From contig NC_035792.1 of NCBI RefSeq assembly GCF_001653235.2, positions 2,232,001 to 2,296,000 on the forward strand: DNA of 64,000 nucleotides, given 5' to 3'. Positions 1-11,808 of the stretch are shown here, in pieces. The stretch is from Pochonia chlamydosporia 170. Lineage: Eukaryota; Ascomycota; Sordariomycetes; Hypocreales; Clavicipitaceae. The notes below the pieces were generated by a model, which was not told the origin of the DNA, ran no database searches, and saw nothing but the letters and a program-made list of their open reading frames with translations. Positions within the stretch are counted from its first letter, which is position 1; the number at the start of each line of letters is the position of its first letter. Position numbers and translations under genes: made by a program.

Positions 1-860
1 CCTGGAACGAATGACCTGAATTTGTCGACAATGCCTTCTTCACCTCCTTCTTCCTCGTCGGCTTCACACAAGCTGGTGACAAGAGTCAGCCCGCAGAGGA
101 GGACTCCGTGGTTTCTATCGGACAGTAATTGTGTTGCCTTTTCCAAAAAGTGTTCTTGCAAATCAGGGACCTTGCGACAGATTCTCATGGCGCAGAGGGC
201 GGCCTTCCTCCTAATATACGGGTTCGATGTCGATATCAAGGTCTCGATCTCGGGAAATAGATCCCTTGACATCTCAATGGAGGCAATGTTTCCCAGCGTG
301 CACAGGGCAAGCCCCACGATGTATTGATTTGAGTGGCTCAGGTCACTATAACCTTGTTAGCTTCTCTTCTTGGGATACATTGAAAGTGAACCCAGGAGGA
401 GCAGTTCTACTTTTTTAGAGAGTTGGTGACTAGTGTCAGAACTTCTTGGTTTTCATCCAGAAGCAAGCTAGTGGCAAGATGGCCAAGCCGTTTATCTGCA
501 AATCGAGGAGAGGCGAGTAGCTTCAGACACTCAATTTGACCGAAGTGGGTTCTTTCCCCGAGTGTGAAGAGATACAACAACTTGGCAACATTGTTGCGGC
601 TGGTATGAATCTATTAGTAAACAAGTCCAAGCCACCAGCTGTCGCTGAAAAACACCAAGACTTACCGAACGCTATGGTCATGGCTCTCCTCCCGAAAGCT
701 CGCGCGGATAGCTGCACTCTCCTTCTGAATCACGGCGCGCTCGTCAGCGATTGTCTTTGCCGCACGAACATTGCGGATGAATTGCTTTACTACACATAGA
801 GTCAACTAAAAAGGGACAAATCCGAGCGTCGTTCGAGGAGGAAGCCTTACGTGAGCTCAT
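1..860 (-). CDS. APL4: AP-1 clathrin adaptor complex, gamma-adaptin subunit (partial, N-terminal ~222 residues)
   Basis: Large gamma subunit of the AP-1 adaptor, which recruits clathrin at the trans-Golgi/endosome. Read as complement(join(<1..345, 411..599, 666..789, 851..860)). The start reads [20 protein letters not shown], followed by [20 protein letters not shown] and then [20 protein letters not shown]; these are hallmark blocks of the gamma-adaptin trunk (armadillo/HEAT-like repeats). Phases agree across all three introns (61-66 bp), and a GCTAAC branch site sits before the acceptor at 346. The first coding exon is only 10 nt. The gene runs off the left edge, so hinge and ear domains are not in the window. 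The same vesicle pathway is represented nearby by clathrin light chain (10.3-11.1 kb) and Tlg2. Confidence 0.93.
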
Positions 861-1991
861 CGTAGAGCACAGGTGGCTAACATGAGCGCTATCGGTCAAC
901 AATGTAGAAGGCAATGGAAGATGTAGTCGCAGGTCGATTCGTTCAAGCTCAAGGCAGAAGAGACCCAGCGCTAAAGTTCGGGACTCGTTGAATGCAACAA
1001 CCGCGAATATAGGGCCGTAAAAGGTTGCGCCCAGTGCTGGTGGGATGGTCAAAGTCAGCTAGGTCGGTATTCCGACTTGTGAAGCAATTCCAGCTGAAGA
1101 TATGGCAACTTTGTGTCCAGGAGCCTTTCGGTCACAGTGGTCGAAACGTGGGGCAGGTTGATGCTCACCCACCAGCAAAGGGGACGACTCAGGTATCCAC
1201 AGAAATCATGGGAGGAGGATTGTCAGCTCGATGTAGGAAAATCCACGGCCCGAGAGGGATACAGTTGCACACAACCAAGATCACCCTCCAACTTTTTTGT
1301 CATCTCAACGTTGCCTTCTTAACCTTGATGACTGCCACTTTTTCGTCACTCAGAGTGAATGCGTGTGATTGTCTTAAGAAAATAGAGGACAAATTCTGGC
1401 GATTCGGTTGTGCATCATGCGAGTGCCTTGCTACGATATCTGAGCCTGGAGCATATAGGTCCTCCGTACGCGGATCAAGTTCAAATATTGCTCATTGAAG
1501 GTTGCCAACGATTTGTTTGGTTTGAAATCATGGCGATTTGCTGATTCACAATTGAAGATGGCTTACCGTGTGAATCAATGACTAGGGAATCCCCCACTTT
1601 CCTTTTTAATAATTGCATTCAGTTGCTGCAATAGCACGGAGCATTGGCTACGAGCAAAGGTAACAACTACCAAACGGGCAAAAACAAAAAGGCGAGCGTC
1701 ATCGCTTACAATTTTGGGAATGAAAAAACACCTAGGACAGACGATTCATCTTGATAATCAAAGCATTGCCCAATCCATTGATATTCCCTACTGAATATAA
1801 GAATCCCCAACACTAAAGAAGGAGAGATAAGAAACCAAATCCTGTTCCAGCCCTCTAGAGCGCCATCACGTTCATGAGTCAACAGCTAATGTAGGTGGCC
1901 GCCTGGACGGACTACCTGGTGGTTTGCAGAAGCCGGCAAGCAGATCATTGAACCACACAGTCCCGTTTTTACATTATAAAGAATTGGTTCC
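861..1991. other. Intergenic: AP-1 gamma promoter and calmodulin 3' region
   Basis: About 1.1 kb between the gamma-adaptin start and the calmodulin stop, both on the minus strand. Open frames here (for example 1025-1498 plus) have no recognisable protein features. I see no RNA gene or repeat. Confidence 0.6.
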
Positions 1992-3056
<1,065 letters not shown>

Positions 3057-5001
3057 GATGGTTAAACGAATAAAAGCGAACGTGATACGGCGAAGGGGAC
3101 ACGTCGGTTTGCGTAGGGGAGTTAAACGTGAGAGGTTAGGTGCAAGTTCTTGGCCTTGGCTCAAGGATGGGGAGCTTTTGTTTGGGGCTGTCGTAAGGAG
3201 GAGAGCCTGAGTGGGGAGTCTGGCCAGAAATACCTTGCCAGCTCTTATTGCGAAGGCGCACCAGTTGACAAGACCCTGGTCGGGCGAGAACTCGATCAAG
3301 GCGACTAGTACGGAGCACCAGTTGAGACTGGACGCCGCAGATGCGACTGACTGATAGGACCAGACTGGGCTGGACAGGCCGAACGGGAACAGGCTGGGCG
3401 TCATCCCCCACCAGACCGTACTGTGCGCCATAACTTCCTCGCCTGTTCTTAGCCGCCTCTACCTTCTAGGCAGTACTTAAGTACCAAACCAACCAAGGTA
3501 ACTCAAGTATTCAATGTTCAGCTGTCACGTTGTGTTGCCCGAGTGTCTGGGTTGTTGGGTCTTATTAGGCACTGTTCAATGCTGAACAACCGACTGGAGT
3601 GCAGTGTACGGAGTCATCATCGCCAAAATAAAAATTTTGATGCTCAACTGGCGGTTGCCTGCATGGTGGCCAGTGGCTGTTCCAACACTGGTCTGGTCGG
3701 GTGTGCAGTGTTGGGCATCAGTCCAGTCTGATGCCTGTCCACATCGAATTTGATGCCATCAGACTGATATGAAATCATCAACTGGTATTAAGCAGACCAG
3801 ACTTTACTCCGTACACGAGATCGTGGTGCATTCAATGTTGCTTTCTAACTTGACACGCCAAACAGGCCGGTCAGGCATCACCTTTGCCTTAGCCGTCTGC
3901 CGCAGTGAAGTATTTGATGCGAAATTGCAGACGACAGCAGCATTAAAACTTTGCGACCTTGGCCGTCAGGATTCTCTCACAACATTGAGCAGTCAGGTTG
4001 CCCAGGTCCGGGTTTCAACTGCCACACCAACCCTGAAGTTGCACGACCTTCCACCCTTGATAGTCGTGGCAGAATGGTTTCCTTCGACCACACGTGACGA
4101 AGCAACACGTGGATATACGCCTGATACGCTTTCCAAGCTGATCGTTGCACAAGCTGTAGGTTTCGCAACTGGTGCGCAAACTTACTATCTACCTACCTCC
4201 CTACCTACCTATGTACTAGGTAGGTAGTTAAGTACCTGGGTAGTCTAGGTTGACCTGTTTGATTCGAAATGGCTTGTGAATGATTGCAACAAGCTTGGCA
4301 CTATCCTCGCCATTGAACCCCGTTGATGGATTTTTGCTGAAACACTCAATAGGAATTGTGGCCGTTATCGCACTGTGCGGGACTCCATGTCTGCTACGTC
4401 TTGTTCCAGGTGTCTGGTTGGTAGGGGTTTGGGCGGTTACGCGTGTTACACCAAGACCAATACCAATACCAAATGTTTGGCTGACCGCGAAGTACTTAGT
4501 ATGCACAATCTTCAACTTGAATGCAAAGATTATTAATTGACGGGCTAGTTTGATTGTAAATGAGAGCATATAGAAGCTTGCCCAGACCAGATTCCTGGGA
4601 AGTATCTTGCTAGAGGGACACAACATGACATTGACCCCAGCCGTCAATTTGCCGGGCGTTCTGAGCTCATTGCAGGGCATCACATCAACCCCTAGCAAAA
4701 CAAATGCCAAGGCACTCCGTACCTAGGAGCTACACAGAGGACACCAGCACTCCACATGCAGGCTCACATCAGAACCAGAACCTTGGTGGGTACGTAGCGC
4801 TTATCCGTCACTGACGTTGATCCAACTGCGGCGACACCAAGTCTATGTCTCCAAACACTGACAACTACACCACACGGCACTTCACTTCTGTGCAGGTACA
4901 TACTGCTACAGTCGCCCTGGCCTTAGTTGGAACCACATTGTAAGCTTCATAAAAGGCTACTTGATCTTGACGGCGGCACCACAAGCTCCCTGAGTCCCGC
5001 C
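3057..5001. other. Divergent intergenic region between calmodulin and TLG2
   Basis: About 1.9 kb that must hold the promoters of both genes. It contains several GTCTGG/CCAGAC words (near 3355, 3410, 3690 and 3795), one TACTCCGTA (3805-3813) and a TACCTA-rich hairpin at 4201-4227. Two open frames (3769-4227 plus and 4228-4710 minus) show no domain or intron logic and are not called. Confidence 0.55.
4201..4227. repeat. Perfect inverted repeat of TACCTA/TAGGTA words
   Basis: CTACCTACCT at 4201-4210 and AGGTAGGTAG at 4218-4227 form 10-bp arms around a 7-nt spacer. They are preceded by more TACCTACC copies from about 4187. The hairpin lies in the region between calmodulin and TLG2, about 775 bp before the TLG2 ATG. 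Such TAGGTA/TACCTA words are common in sordariomycete promoters; their role here is unknown. Confidence 0.8.
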
Positions 5002-6195
5002 ATGTGGCGAGACCGCACCAATTTGTACGTCTGCCTCCTCAACCTAGCTAGGCTCACTCCACGACAGAAGTCGTTAACGGCAATAACCGTGCGCTCAATT
5101 AACATGGTTGAATTTTAGGTATATTTCCTATCGCCAGTCGTACACGCATCATCCGACCCAACGGAGCAAATATGCCGGATCGAATGCGCCAGCGTCCACC
5201 TCCTTCTCCGGCGCCTATTCGAGTAGCAGCAATCTTGCCGAGGATCGAAGGGGACTATTGTCCAGCAGCGGCTTCGACGATGATGGCGATGCCGTAATTG
5301 AGATGGATCTGCTGCCTCCGCGCTGGGCCGATGTCTCTGACGAGATTACAGAGCTGCTTAGTGATGTTGCGATTAAAGGGCAAAGTCTCGAGAAGCTACA
5401 TCAAAAGCATGTCCTCCCAGGATTTAACGACGAGGAGGCTAAAAAGGCTGAAGAAGCTCAGATAGAACGGCTGACCCAGCAAATAACGAGAGCATTCCAG
5501 GAGTGCCATCGCAGAATTCAGCGTGTCCAGCAAATGGTTCGGGAGTCTAAGCAGTCCGGAACGCTACCGAAAGCTGAGGAAATAATGGCTGGAAATATTC
5601 AAATGTCCCTCGCGACAAGAGTTCAGGAGGCGAGTGCAAATTTCAGAAAGAAGCAGAGTGCATATCTCAAAAGTGCGTCCCATTCAATTCTTCCTTAAAG
5701 TTCCCGCAGCTCACCAACGATTCCAAATTAGAGCTTCGTGACATGGGAGGGTTAGGCGCCCTCGCAACTGGCGATCGGTCTTTCACGCCGCAACCAGGAT
5801 CGTACACGGATCCATCTCTCCAAGAATCGGACGCAGACCGGTCGTTTTCTCAAATCACCCTTCAAGCAGCATCACAACAAAAGCTCTTGCATTCTAATGA
5901 CACCGTAATAGCGCAACGAGAGCGTGAGATCGAGGAGATTGCGCAGGGCATAATCGAACTATCCGATTTATTTCGCGATCTTCAAACCATGGTCATAGAT
6001 CAAGGCACCATACTTGACCGTATCGACTACAATGTGGAGCGCATGAATGAGAATGTCAAGGGGGCTGATCGAGAACTCAAGGTTGCGTCAGGCTATCAGA
6101 GAAGGACGGCCAAGAGAAAAATAATGCTCCTTCTAATACTTATTATTGCAGGGCTGTTCATACTTCTTCTCATAAAACCAAAGAGACATGACTGA
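5002..6195 (+). CDS. TLG2: Qa-SNARE syntaxin Tlg2 (syntaxin-16 type)
   Basis: t-SNARE of the TGN/early endosome that drives fusion of endosome-derived vesicles. join(5002..5024, 5119..5672, 5732..6195), 346 residues. The N-terminus MWRDRTNLYISYRQSY is the short conserved Tlg2/Sx16 start that binds Vps45 in known members. A Habc-like helical region covers about residues 75-190. The SNARE motif (about 235-310) runs through EIEEIAQGIIELSDLFRDL with the central glutamine of QTMVIDQG. A C-terminal anchor, MLLLILIIAGLFILLLI, is followed by a short basic tail. The first exon is 23 nt. Donor GTACGT at 5025 and acceptor TTTTAG at 5118 give the uninterrupted NLYISYR junction. Confidence 0.93.
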
Positions 6196-6438
6196 GAGTT
6201 GGAACGTAGTGTCGACTTTTCCGTTGGGTTCGCGAGCGGAGTAACAGGACGTTAAAGGGACTGGTTTAAGCAAGTAACTGTATTAATAGAACTGAATATA
6301 TAGGCCCTGCAAGGAGGAGTCGTAATCATAATTGCGGCGGCCACCTCTTGGAAAACGAATTTGACATATTACAATGAAGTATGTAAATCTTTCGATCGAA
6401 CCGCTACCAAACCCCGTGCTGCTTTTAGTTGGCCATTG

Positions 6439-9168
6439 TTAGCGAGTGGCCGAATTACTTTCCTTATGTTCCTCATCAAACGATTGACCATATAGCTTGG
6501 TGTATCGGCTCCAAAGTTGTGGCTTCTGCTGTTCAAGCTGTCGTGCAATTTCAGAAGGACTAGGAAGGATTTCTGACCCCCACGCCTCATCAAATAGGAC
6601 CTTTAGGTGTTCGATTGACAATTCATGTCTATCTCGTGATCTGTCCTTTCGTCGCGTAGGCACCTGTCCAAGAGCGAACCTCGTTACGATTGTCGCTCTG
6701 ATGGCCTGTACATCAACATGGATCCCTTGGTCTCGTAGCAACGCCAGCAGGCGTATGCCACTAGCCACGTCGAAAGCTGAGGCTGCACACGGCGATAAGC
6801 CCATGAGTGACCTGGAACTTGGCGTGGACTTCAGTCCATGGTCAAAGCCCCATCGCACAATGGATCGCTGGAGGTGCGTGGTGAATAATCGTTGTATTGG
6901 ATGTTGTCGATGGCGAATGGGCAAGTCTGCGGGAATATAGTCTTTAAAGTGTGTCGTAGTTGGTGATAGCTCGGGTCTGTCAGTAATCGTGGAGTCTGTC
7001 TGTGTATCTTCCTCCAAAATATCCCATGGCGAAGTAGATTTTAGGTCGAGATTAGAGCTTTCCTCGTTCCGTGGCTGCATTGGCCAATTCAATCCAGACT
7101 GGCGCTCCTTTGGATATGCTCTCAAAGCTTCATAACTCCTCGCGTCACTCCTGAAAGTGTGATCATTTGGCGGAAGGAAATCTTTGACGGGGCATATATC
7201 TCCCGTTAGAGAGCCAAGCTGGTGCTCTATGGTGCCGATCTGTTTGCCCTTTCTTGTTTCCACTGGTGGCAGATCCTCAGGATGGACCGGTATCAAACCA
7301 CCCAGGGTCGGTGTATAAAGCTGGATTACTTCCATAGACAATTGTTCTAGCTCGGCCAAACGACCTACGCGACCAAGGTTCTGCAGCAACAAGCTCCAGA
7401 ACTTCAAAGGTACGGCAACGTCATGTAAAGCCACGCGACGAGTAACATCAATAGCTCTATTCACCAGAGCGTCAAAATTGTCCCGTAACCTTTTGACATG
7501 CAGTTTCCGTCCGGTTGGGTGCTTCCCTAGACCTATAAAAGTCCTTTCCAGAAGCTGCGCGGCATTTTGTTGGCTCATGTTGACTTTCAATGCCTCCATA
7601 CGGTCGAGAACTTGTCTCGCTTTGTCATATTTGCGCCTTCCTAGCTCGTAGTCAAGCAGAGCATGAAGCCTGCGAGTCGAGGGATCAGATTCAATGGCCC
7701 ACTCTATGCCTTGCAAGAGCCTTTCCACCTGCCAATTCTGCTCCCGTACTGCCGCCGCCATCAGCATCTGGCGTGTTTCAGTGTCATCAAACTCATCAGG
7801 ATGAATATCACAGGCCAAAAGATCCTTCAAAAGAGCATCTTCCCCTTGCTTCGCAAAGAAAACTAGCGCTTTGCAGTACATTTGACTGGAGATAGTAATG
7901 CCAAGATTTTCGATGTGCGCGATACGCGTCGCTACCATCTTTGCGTCATATTCTCGTAGCGCAAGAGACTGAAGGGACCTTGGGCCGATAACTCGGAGTC
8001 CAAGTCGCTGTGCCAGATTGATTGCAAGCTCAACAGAGGCCCATGTGCTAGCAAACCATCGTGCTAGAATAGCATCGCTGTATTGCCCTTTATTTGGATC
8101 CGTTTCAGACTTTGCAGGCTGTAGGTCATTCAAGTCCTTTGCCCTGTTTGCGAGTTGACTAACTTGCAATTCCTCGCTTGATTGCAAAATGTTCGGGTAA
8201 TATGCTGAGAGAAATCGAAGAAATGGTCGAGATTTGCTAGTCTTTGGATAATCTCCAAATATCAACAGCTTCTTCCTCCATAACCGGGCTAGTTTTGAGT
8301 GGCCTGCTGCAAAAAGAACAGGAATTATATGATCATACAATTGCTTATTCGTGCTAGAAACATACAAGGCTGTCAAATTGCTTTGCATGTTTGGCGATGG
8401 GTCGACTACAAAGCTTGATATTAGGGCACCAAAAACTTCTGTTGATGGCGGAAACTTCGGAGTAAGCTGAAGATGCCATCGAACACTTCTCTCATAATTC
8501 CCGTGGCAGAGTAGGTAATGAACAACCCTCATGTATAGTTCAGGCCACTGAAACCCTGTGGCACTGAGCAGATCATGGGCGGCTTTGATCAGGACGGTGA
8601 GCCGCGAGTCAAGATCAAGGGCTGCTGTAAGAATTTCATCTCGAAGGTGCTGTGCTTCATGGTTGGCCAGAACTTGTATGAGACCATTCTTCTGAAGTAT
8701 CCCAAAAAGCTGCCATACGCCATCATATCCATGGTTTTGACGTACTGACAAAGCGCAATGGGTCCATGATTTTGGGCTATTTGATCCAAGAGCTATTTCA
8801 AAATCTTCCAGAACGGTTCGCCAAGGAAGTTTCATGTCGTGTGATTGCCTGCCTGCAGACCGGGGTTTCGTATGGTGTAAGGCAGCCTGCCTCAGCCCGC
8901 CTTCTGACTGCCATCTCGCCGGCCGCAGCAAGTGACTGTGCCTTCTAACGGCTTGATGTCTCGGTGGACTCAAATGGAAGGTTTCTTTGCGCGCTTTGGA
9001 GGAGATTTTCGGCTCGGGAACGGTCTTGGATACATGAAGTAGTCGAATCGACGCAATACGATTGCTGTCAAAGCATTGGGAGGAGCGAGGTTGCGAAGCC
9101 GTGTTCCTAGCCCGAGACCATGGTGTACCAATGGCTAAATGGTAAAAAGCCAGCCTCGACCTTCGCAT
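6439..9168 (-). CDS. Mitochondrial pentatricopeptide-repeat-like protein
   Basis: Single-exon gene of 909 residues. The longest open frame starts six bases upstream at a TTG; the first ATG is at 9168. The N-terminus is rich in Arg/Ser with few acids (MRRSRLAFYHLAIGTPWSRA), as expected of a mitochondrial targeting sequence. The body is helical with repeated patterns such as 'YELGRRKYDKARQVLDRMEA', which look like PPR-type helix pairs. The overall look matches fungal PPR proteins acting in mitochondrial RNA handling or respiratory-complex assembly, but I cannot name the target. Convergent with TLG2 (243 bp apart) and divergent from the COX gene. Confidence 0.75.
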   Translation of the reverse strand: MRRSRLAFYHLAIGTPWSRARNTASQPRSSQCFDSNRIASIRLLHVSKTVPEPKISSKARKETFHLSPPRHQAVRRHSHLLRPARWQSEGGLRQAALHHTKPRSAGRQSHDMKLPWRTVLEDFEIALGSNSPKSWTHCALSVRQNHGYDGVWQLFGILQKNGLIQVLANHEAQHLRDEILTAALDLDSRLTVLIKAAHDLLSATGFQWPELYMRVVHYLLCHGNYERSVRWHLQLTPKFPPSTEVFGALISSFVVDPSPNMQSNLTALYVSSTNKQLYDHIIPVLFAAGHSKLARLWRKKLLIFGDYPKTSKSRPFLRFLSAYYPNILQSSEELQVSQLANRAKDLNDLQPAKSETDPNKGQYSDAILARWFASTWASVELAINLAQRLGLRVIGPRSLQSLALREYDAKMVATRIAHIENLGITISSQMYCKALVFFAKQGEDALLKDLLACDIHPDEFDDTETRQMLMAAAVREQNWQVERLLQGIEWAIESDPSTRRLHALLDYELGRRKYDKARQVLDRMEALKVNMSQQNAAQLLERTFIGLGKHPTGRKLHVKRLRDNFDALVNRAIDVTRRVALHDVAVPLKFWSLLLQNLGRVGRLAELEQLSMEVIQLYTPTLGGLIPVHPEDLPPVETRKGKQIGTIEHQLGSLTGDICPVKDFLPPNDHTFRSDARSYEALRAYPKERQSGLNWPMQPRNEESSNLDLKSTSPWDILEEDTQTDSTITDRPELSPTTTHFKDYIPADLPIRHRQHPIQRLFTTHLQRSIVRWGFDHGLKSTPSSRSLMGLSPCAASAFDVASGIRLLALLRDQGIHVDVQAIRATIVTRFALGQVPTRRKDRSRDRHELSIEHLKVLFDEAWGSEILPSPSEIARQLEQQKPQLWSRYTKLYGQSFDEEHKESNSATR

Positions 9169-9511
9169 CCCCAATATGCCTCATGGACAACTGCTGCTAG
9201 AAAAACCGAAGTAGCTCATTTGGTCACGAGTAGAGAAGCTATATGGAAGGCAGCTGGGCAGCTCTTCATTCCAAAGTTGTCTTGCGCCAAGCGCCACCCT
9301 AAAATCATGTCCCACCAGCCACAAGGCCTTGGCCGTCACGCCGCACGTGCTCCGGCACGTAAAATGCTGAGTCATCAACAGCTGACTCCAATCACAATGG
9401 CCTCATTTCTGTTTGCGAGCCTTTCAACATCCTCGGTCACAGTCCAACGATTCCACATCAACAATTGCTTCTCTCCAAGGTTTCACGCGGACTCAAGTAA
9501 ACTTTTTCAAC
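9169..9511. promoter_or_regulatory. Short divergent promoter between the PPR-like gene and the COX gene
   Basis: About 340 bp lie between the two ATGs, so both nuclear genes for mitochondrial proteins probably share it. No specific factor site is claimed. An open frame across it (9139-9597 plus) is judged a shadow. Confidence 0.5.
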
Positions 9512-9941
9512 ATGGGGTGAGTTGTCATTACCTTGCGACGCCACTTTTACGCCTATCCTTCAATTGCAGTCATGCCAATTGTCATCGCGACTTCTGAACG
9601 AAAGGTCCGCTAACCTAACCGCAGGATGATCGACGCAAAGAACAAGGTGCCTCAGCACCAGCGCTTTTACCAGCAGGCATACAAGGCTCATACCCGCCTC
9701 TGGATGATCGTACGCATTAATCAACCATTTTCGATCTCACCGAAGGAACCATGCTAACCATCTTGTAGGGCTCCCGCAGCCGTTGGTACATGACCCCTTA
9801 CCTCATTGTTCTTTGGGGAGGATTCGGAGGTTCGTATAATCATGAGACAGTGCTCTATTACATAACTAATTCACCGTAGCTACTATGTATGCTGCCGGAC
9901 GAAAGATCACTGGCCACAATACCTGGTTCGGCAAAGACTAA
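9512..9941 (+). CDS. Cytochrome c oxidase subunit VIIa-type protein
   Basis: Small single-span subunit of respiratory complex IV in the inner mitochondrial membrane. join(9512..9516, 9625..9709, 9769..9829, 9880..9941), 70 residues. The core reads PQHQRFYQQAYKAHTRLWMI, then SRWYMTPYLIVLWGGFGATM (the membrane span) and AAGRKITGHNTWF. This pattern fits the fungal Cox7/subunit VIIa family. Phases match at all three introns. The first exon would be only 5 nt (ATGGG). Alternatively translation starts at the ATG at 9626, two residues downstream, with the first exon non-coding; the protein is otherwise unchanged. Confidence 0.8.
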
Positions 9942-10281
9942 ATCGGGACATGAGGCCAGGGCGCCTTTCTGGTGTTGGCTAGGAGAAGAGGGGAATTATG
10001 ATAAAAGCAGTAACCTATTCGATAGACGGACACAAATACAAAATTCCACCCTTTCTCTTTGTTTGACACCTCGCGATTTTAAACATGATGCTGAAGTGTG
10101 TTAGCGTTGAGGGACTCACTCGCGCGTGATACGTCATCTTAAATCCTTAATTCCATCGTTCCATGGCTCATCTAAATTACAGGATCGAGTTGCGCTTGAG
10201 CAACAGCATTTCTTGTGCCACACGTGGACTATTTGAATTGAAGCACGAAGTCCCCACGTTTGCATGTCATCGAGCGTCTAT
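9942..10281. other. Convergent intergenic spacer
   Basis: About 340 bp between the ends of the COX gene and the clathrin light chain gene. It should hold both 3' UTRs. Nothing else is seen. Confidence 0.6.
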
Positions 10282-11110
10282 TCAATAACCCGTTGCCGCG
10301 GGCGCCTTCTCGTCTTTCCGTAAGCTCGTCAACATTTCGCGAAAACGTTCTTTGCCAGACCCCGTTGCGCCACCCCTGGTGCCTTTACCACTCACATCCA
10401 CGAGCTTCGCAACGCGATCCCAACTGGTTCCACCTGAGACTGTGTCCTCGCGGTTAGCGAGGAATTGCTCCGCGTCTTTCCTGGTCTGGGCAATTCCTTT
10501 TTCTTTCTTAGCGTTGTAATTCTCATAGAAATCGTCGATATTCTGCTGCGCTTCTTTAATAGTCTCCTCACGCTGGGCAGCAAATTGCTCAGTTCTCTTG
10601 GAAATCTGTGCATCGCGTTCCTCTCTCCATCGCTTGATCACCTCGGGCTCTTCCTCATCGTCTATCTGAGTCTGATAACCAGAGTTGTAGCTCACAGATG
10701 GTCCAGTGATGGAACTGCCTTCCGGTGGTCCACCAGTGCCCTGTTCAGTATATTAGCAAGATAGCCATCCAGAAATTATGCGTACTGAGGATGGACTTGC
10801 AAGGTCGGGAAATTGGGACTTGAAGGTTGACTCGCTATTATCACCCTGTCCCAAAAGGTCGCCGTCGGATCCCGCCAGAGCGGCAGCATCGTCACTGGTT
10901 GCAAACTGTTCGGCGTCATCTCCCAACAAGGCTTTCTCTCTGGCGAGAAAGTCATCGGCTGATGGATCAGCGGAAGGATCTTTAATTTCGGTTTGAGCTT
11001 TATCATAGGCAAGTCAGCGAAACAGCGAATGAAGTGGTTTCAATTGCTTGGGCCCTGAGAGCCGAACCTCCGGAATCGAAGTCGTCAAGAGACGGAAATC
11101 TATCGGCCAT
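10282..11110 (-). CDS. CLC1: Clathrin light chain
   Basis: Regulatory chain of the clathrin triskelion, acting in TGN and endocytic coats. complement(join(10282..10740, 10786..10997, 11068..11110)), 237 residues. The start MADRFPSLDDFDSG is the conserved fungal light-chain N-terminus. An acidic stretch follows (SADDFLAREKALLGDDAEQF). The heavy-chain-binding coiled coil begins near VIKRWREERDAQISKRTEQF and continues through EAQQNIDDFYENYNAKKEKG. The tail SWDRVAKLVDVSGKG with FREMLTSLRKDEKAP is also typical. Two introns of 70 and 45 bp keep phase. Divergent from RTT103. Confidence 0.94.
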
Positions 11111-11808
11111 TTTCGTTGGTTTCAGTCCGGGGGATAGTTTTGTACTTGTCGCGATGCTTTCGTGTTGCTTGCGAGATTCGACTTTTCGTTCGCGATGACT
11201 GAAAGTGGCGGCTAACCATCTCATGGATCATTTCCTGGCACGCTACCTGGCACTTGGCAACAGAGCATAGGGGATTCTGCCGGGCGGTCAGCGAGTGTCA
11301 TGGAGCTCCGATAAGCCATTGCGATAATGCGAGATTCTTACGTTCCCCCTTTATAGAAACATTTGCTTGATATTGCATATTAGGAGGCTTTGCAACATAT
11401 GGGAAATACTGTCACAACAACTGGACGCCCCTTGCATCAATGTCCATGCAAAAAAGCTCCAACTTCTGGCCCACATCAGCTTCTGCACATCGCATCAAAA
11501 TATCCAACAAACATGACATACTAGCCACAATACTAATTGCGTATTGTCGGCGAACGGCCACCTATTTGGTGCTTGGCTAGGAAACGTAATTGAGCAGCAA
11601 CCCATTCGTCTGATCACCGCCTCACTGGGGACAATATCGACCAACTGCTAGACAACTGCTTTCTCGTAGTTAAGAACTGTCACACCAGCGTTGTCAAGCG
11701 CCGCCAGGGCACTTCTTCCAAGACCCCGACTGAAGTGAGCGAGCTTGGCTCAGCTATCTGGCAATCAACCTGCTGTAGTACTCAAGCTCTTGTCCATCAG
11801 ATTGTACC
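11111..11808. other. Divergent promoter region of CLC1 and RTT103
   Basis: About 700 bp between two start codons. No repeat or RNA gene seen; expected to hold both promoters. Confidence 0.5.

Noticed and set aside
1025..1498. 157-codon open frame upstream of AP-1 gamma
   Set aside because: Lies in the promoter/3' region; no domain, and a second overlapping frame is equally open.
3769..4227. 152-codon open frame, plus strand
   Set aside because: No domain or splice logic, and it runs through TACCTA repeats and CCAGAC words in a promoter region.
4228..4710. 160-codon open frame, minus strand
   Set aside because: Overlaps the repeat-bearing promoter region; composition unlike neighbouring proteins and no recognisable motif.
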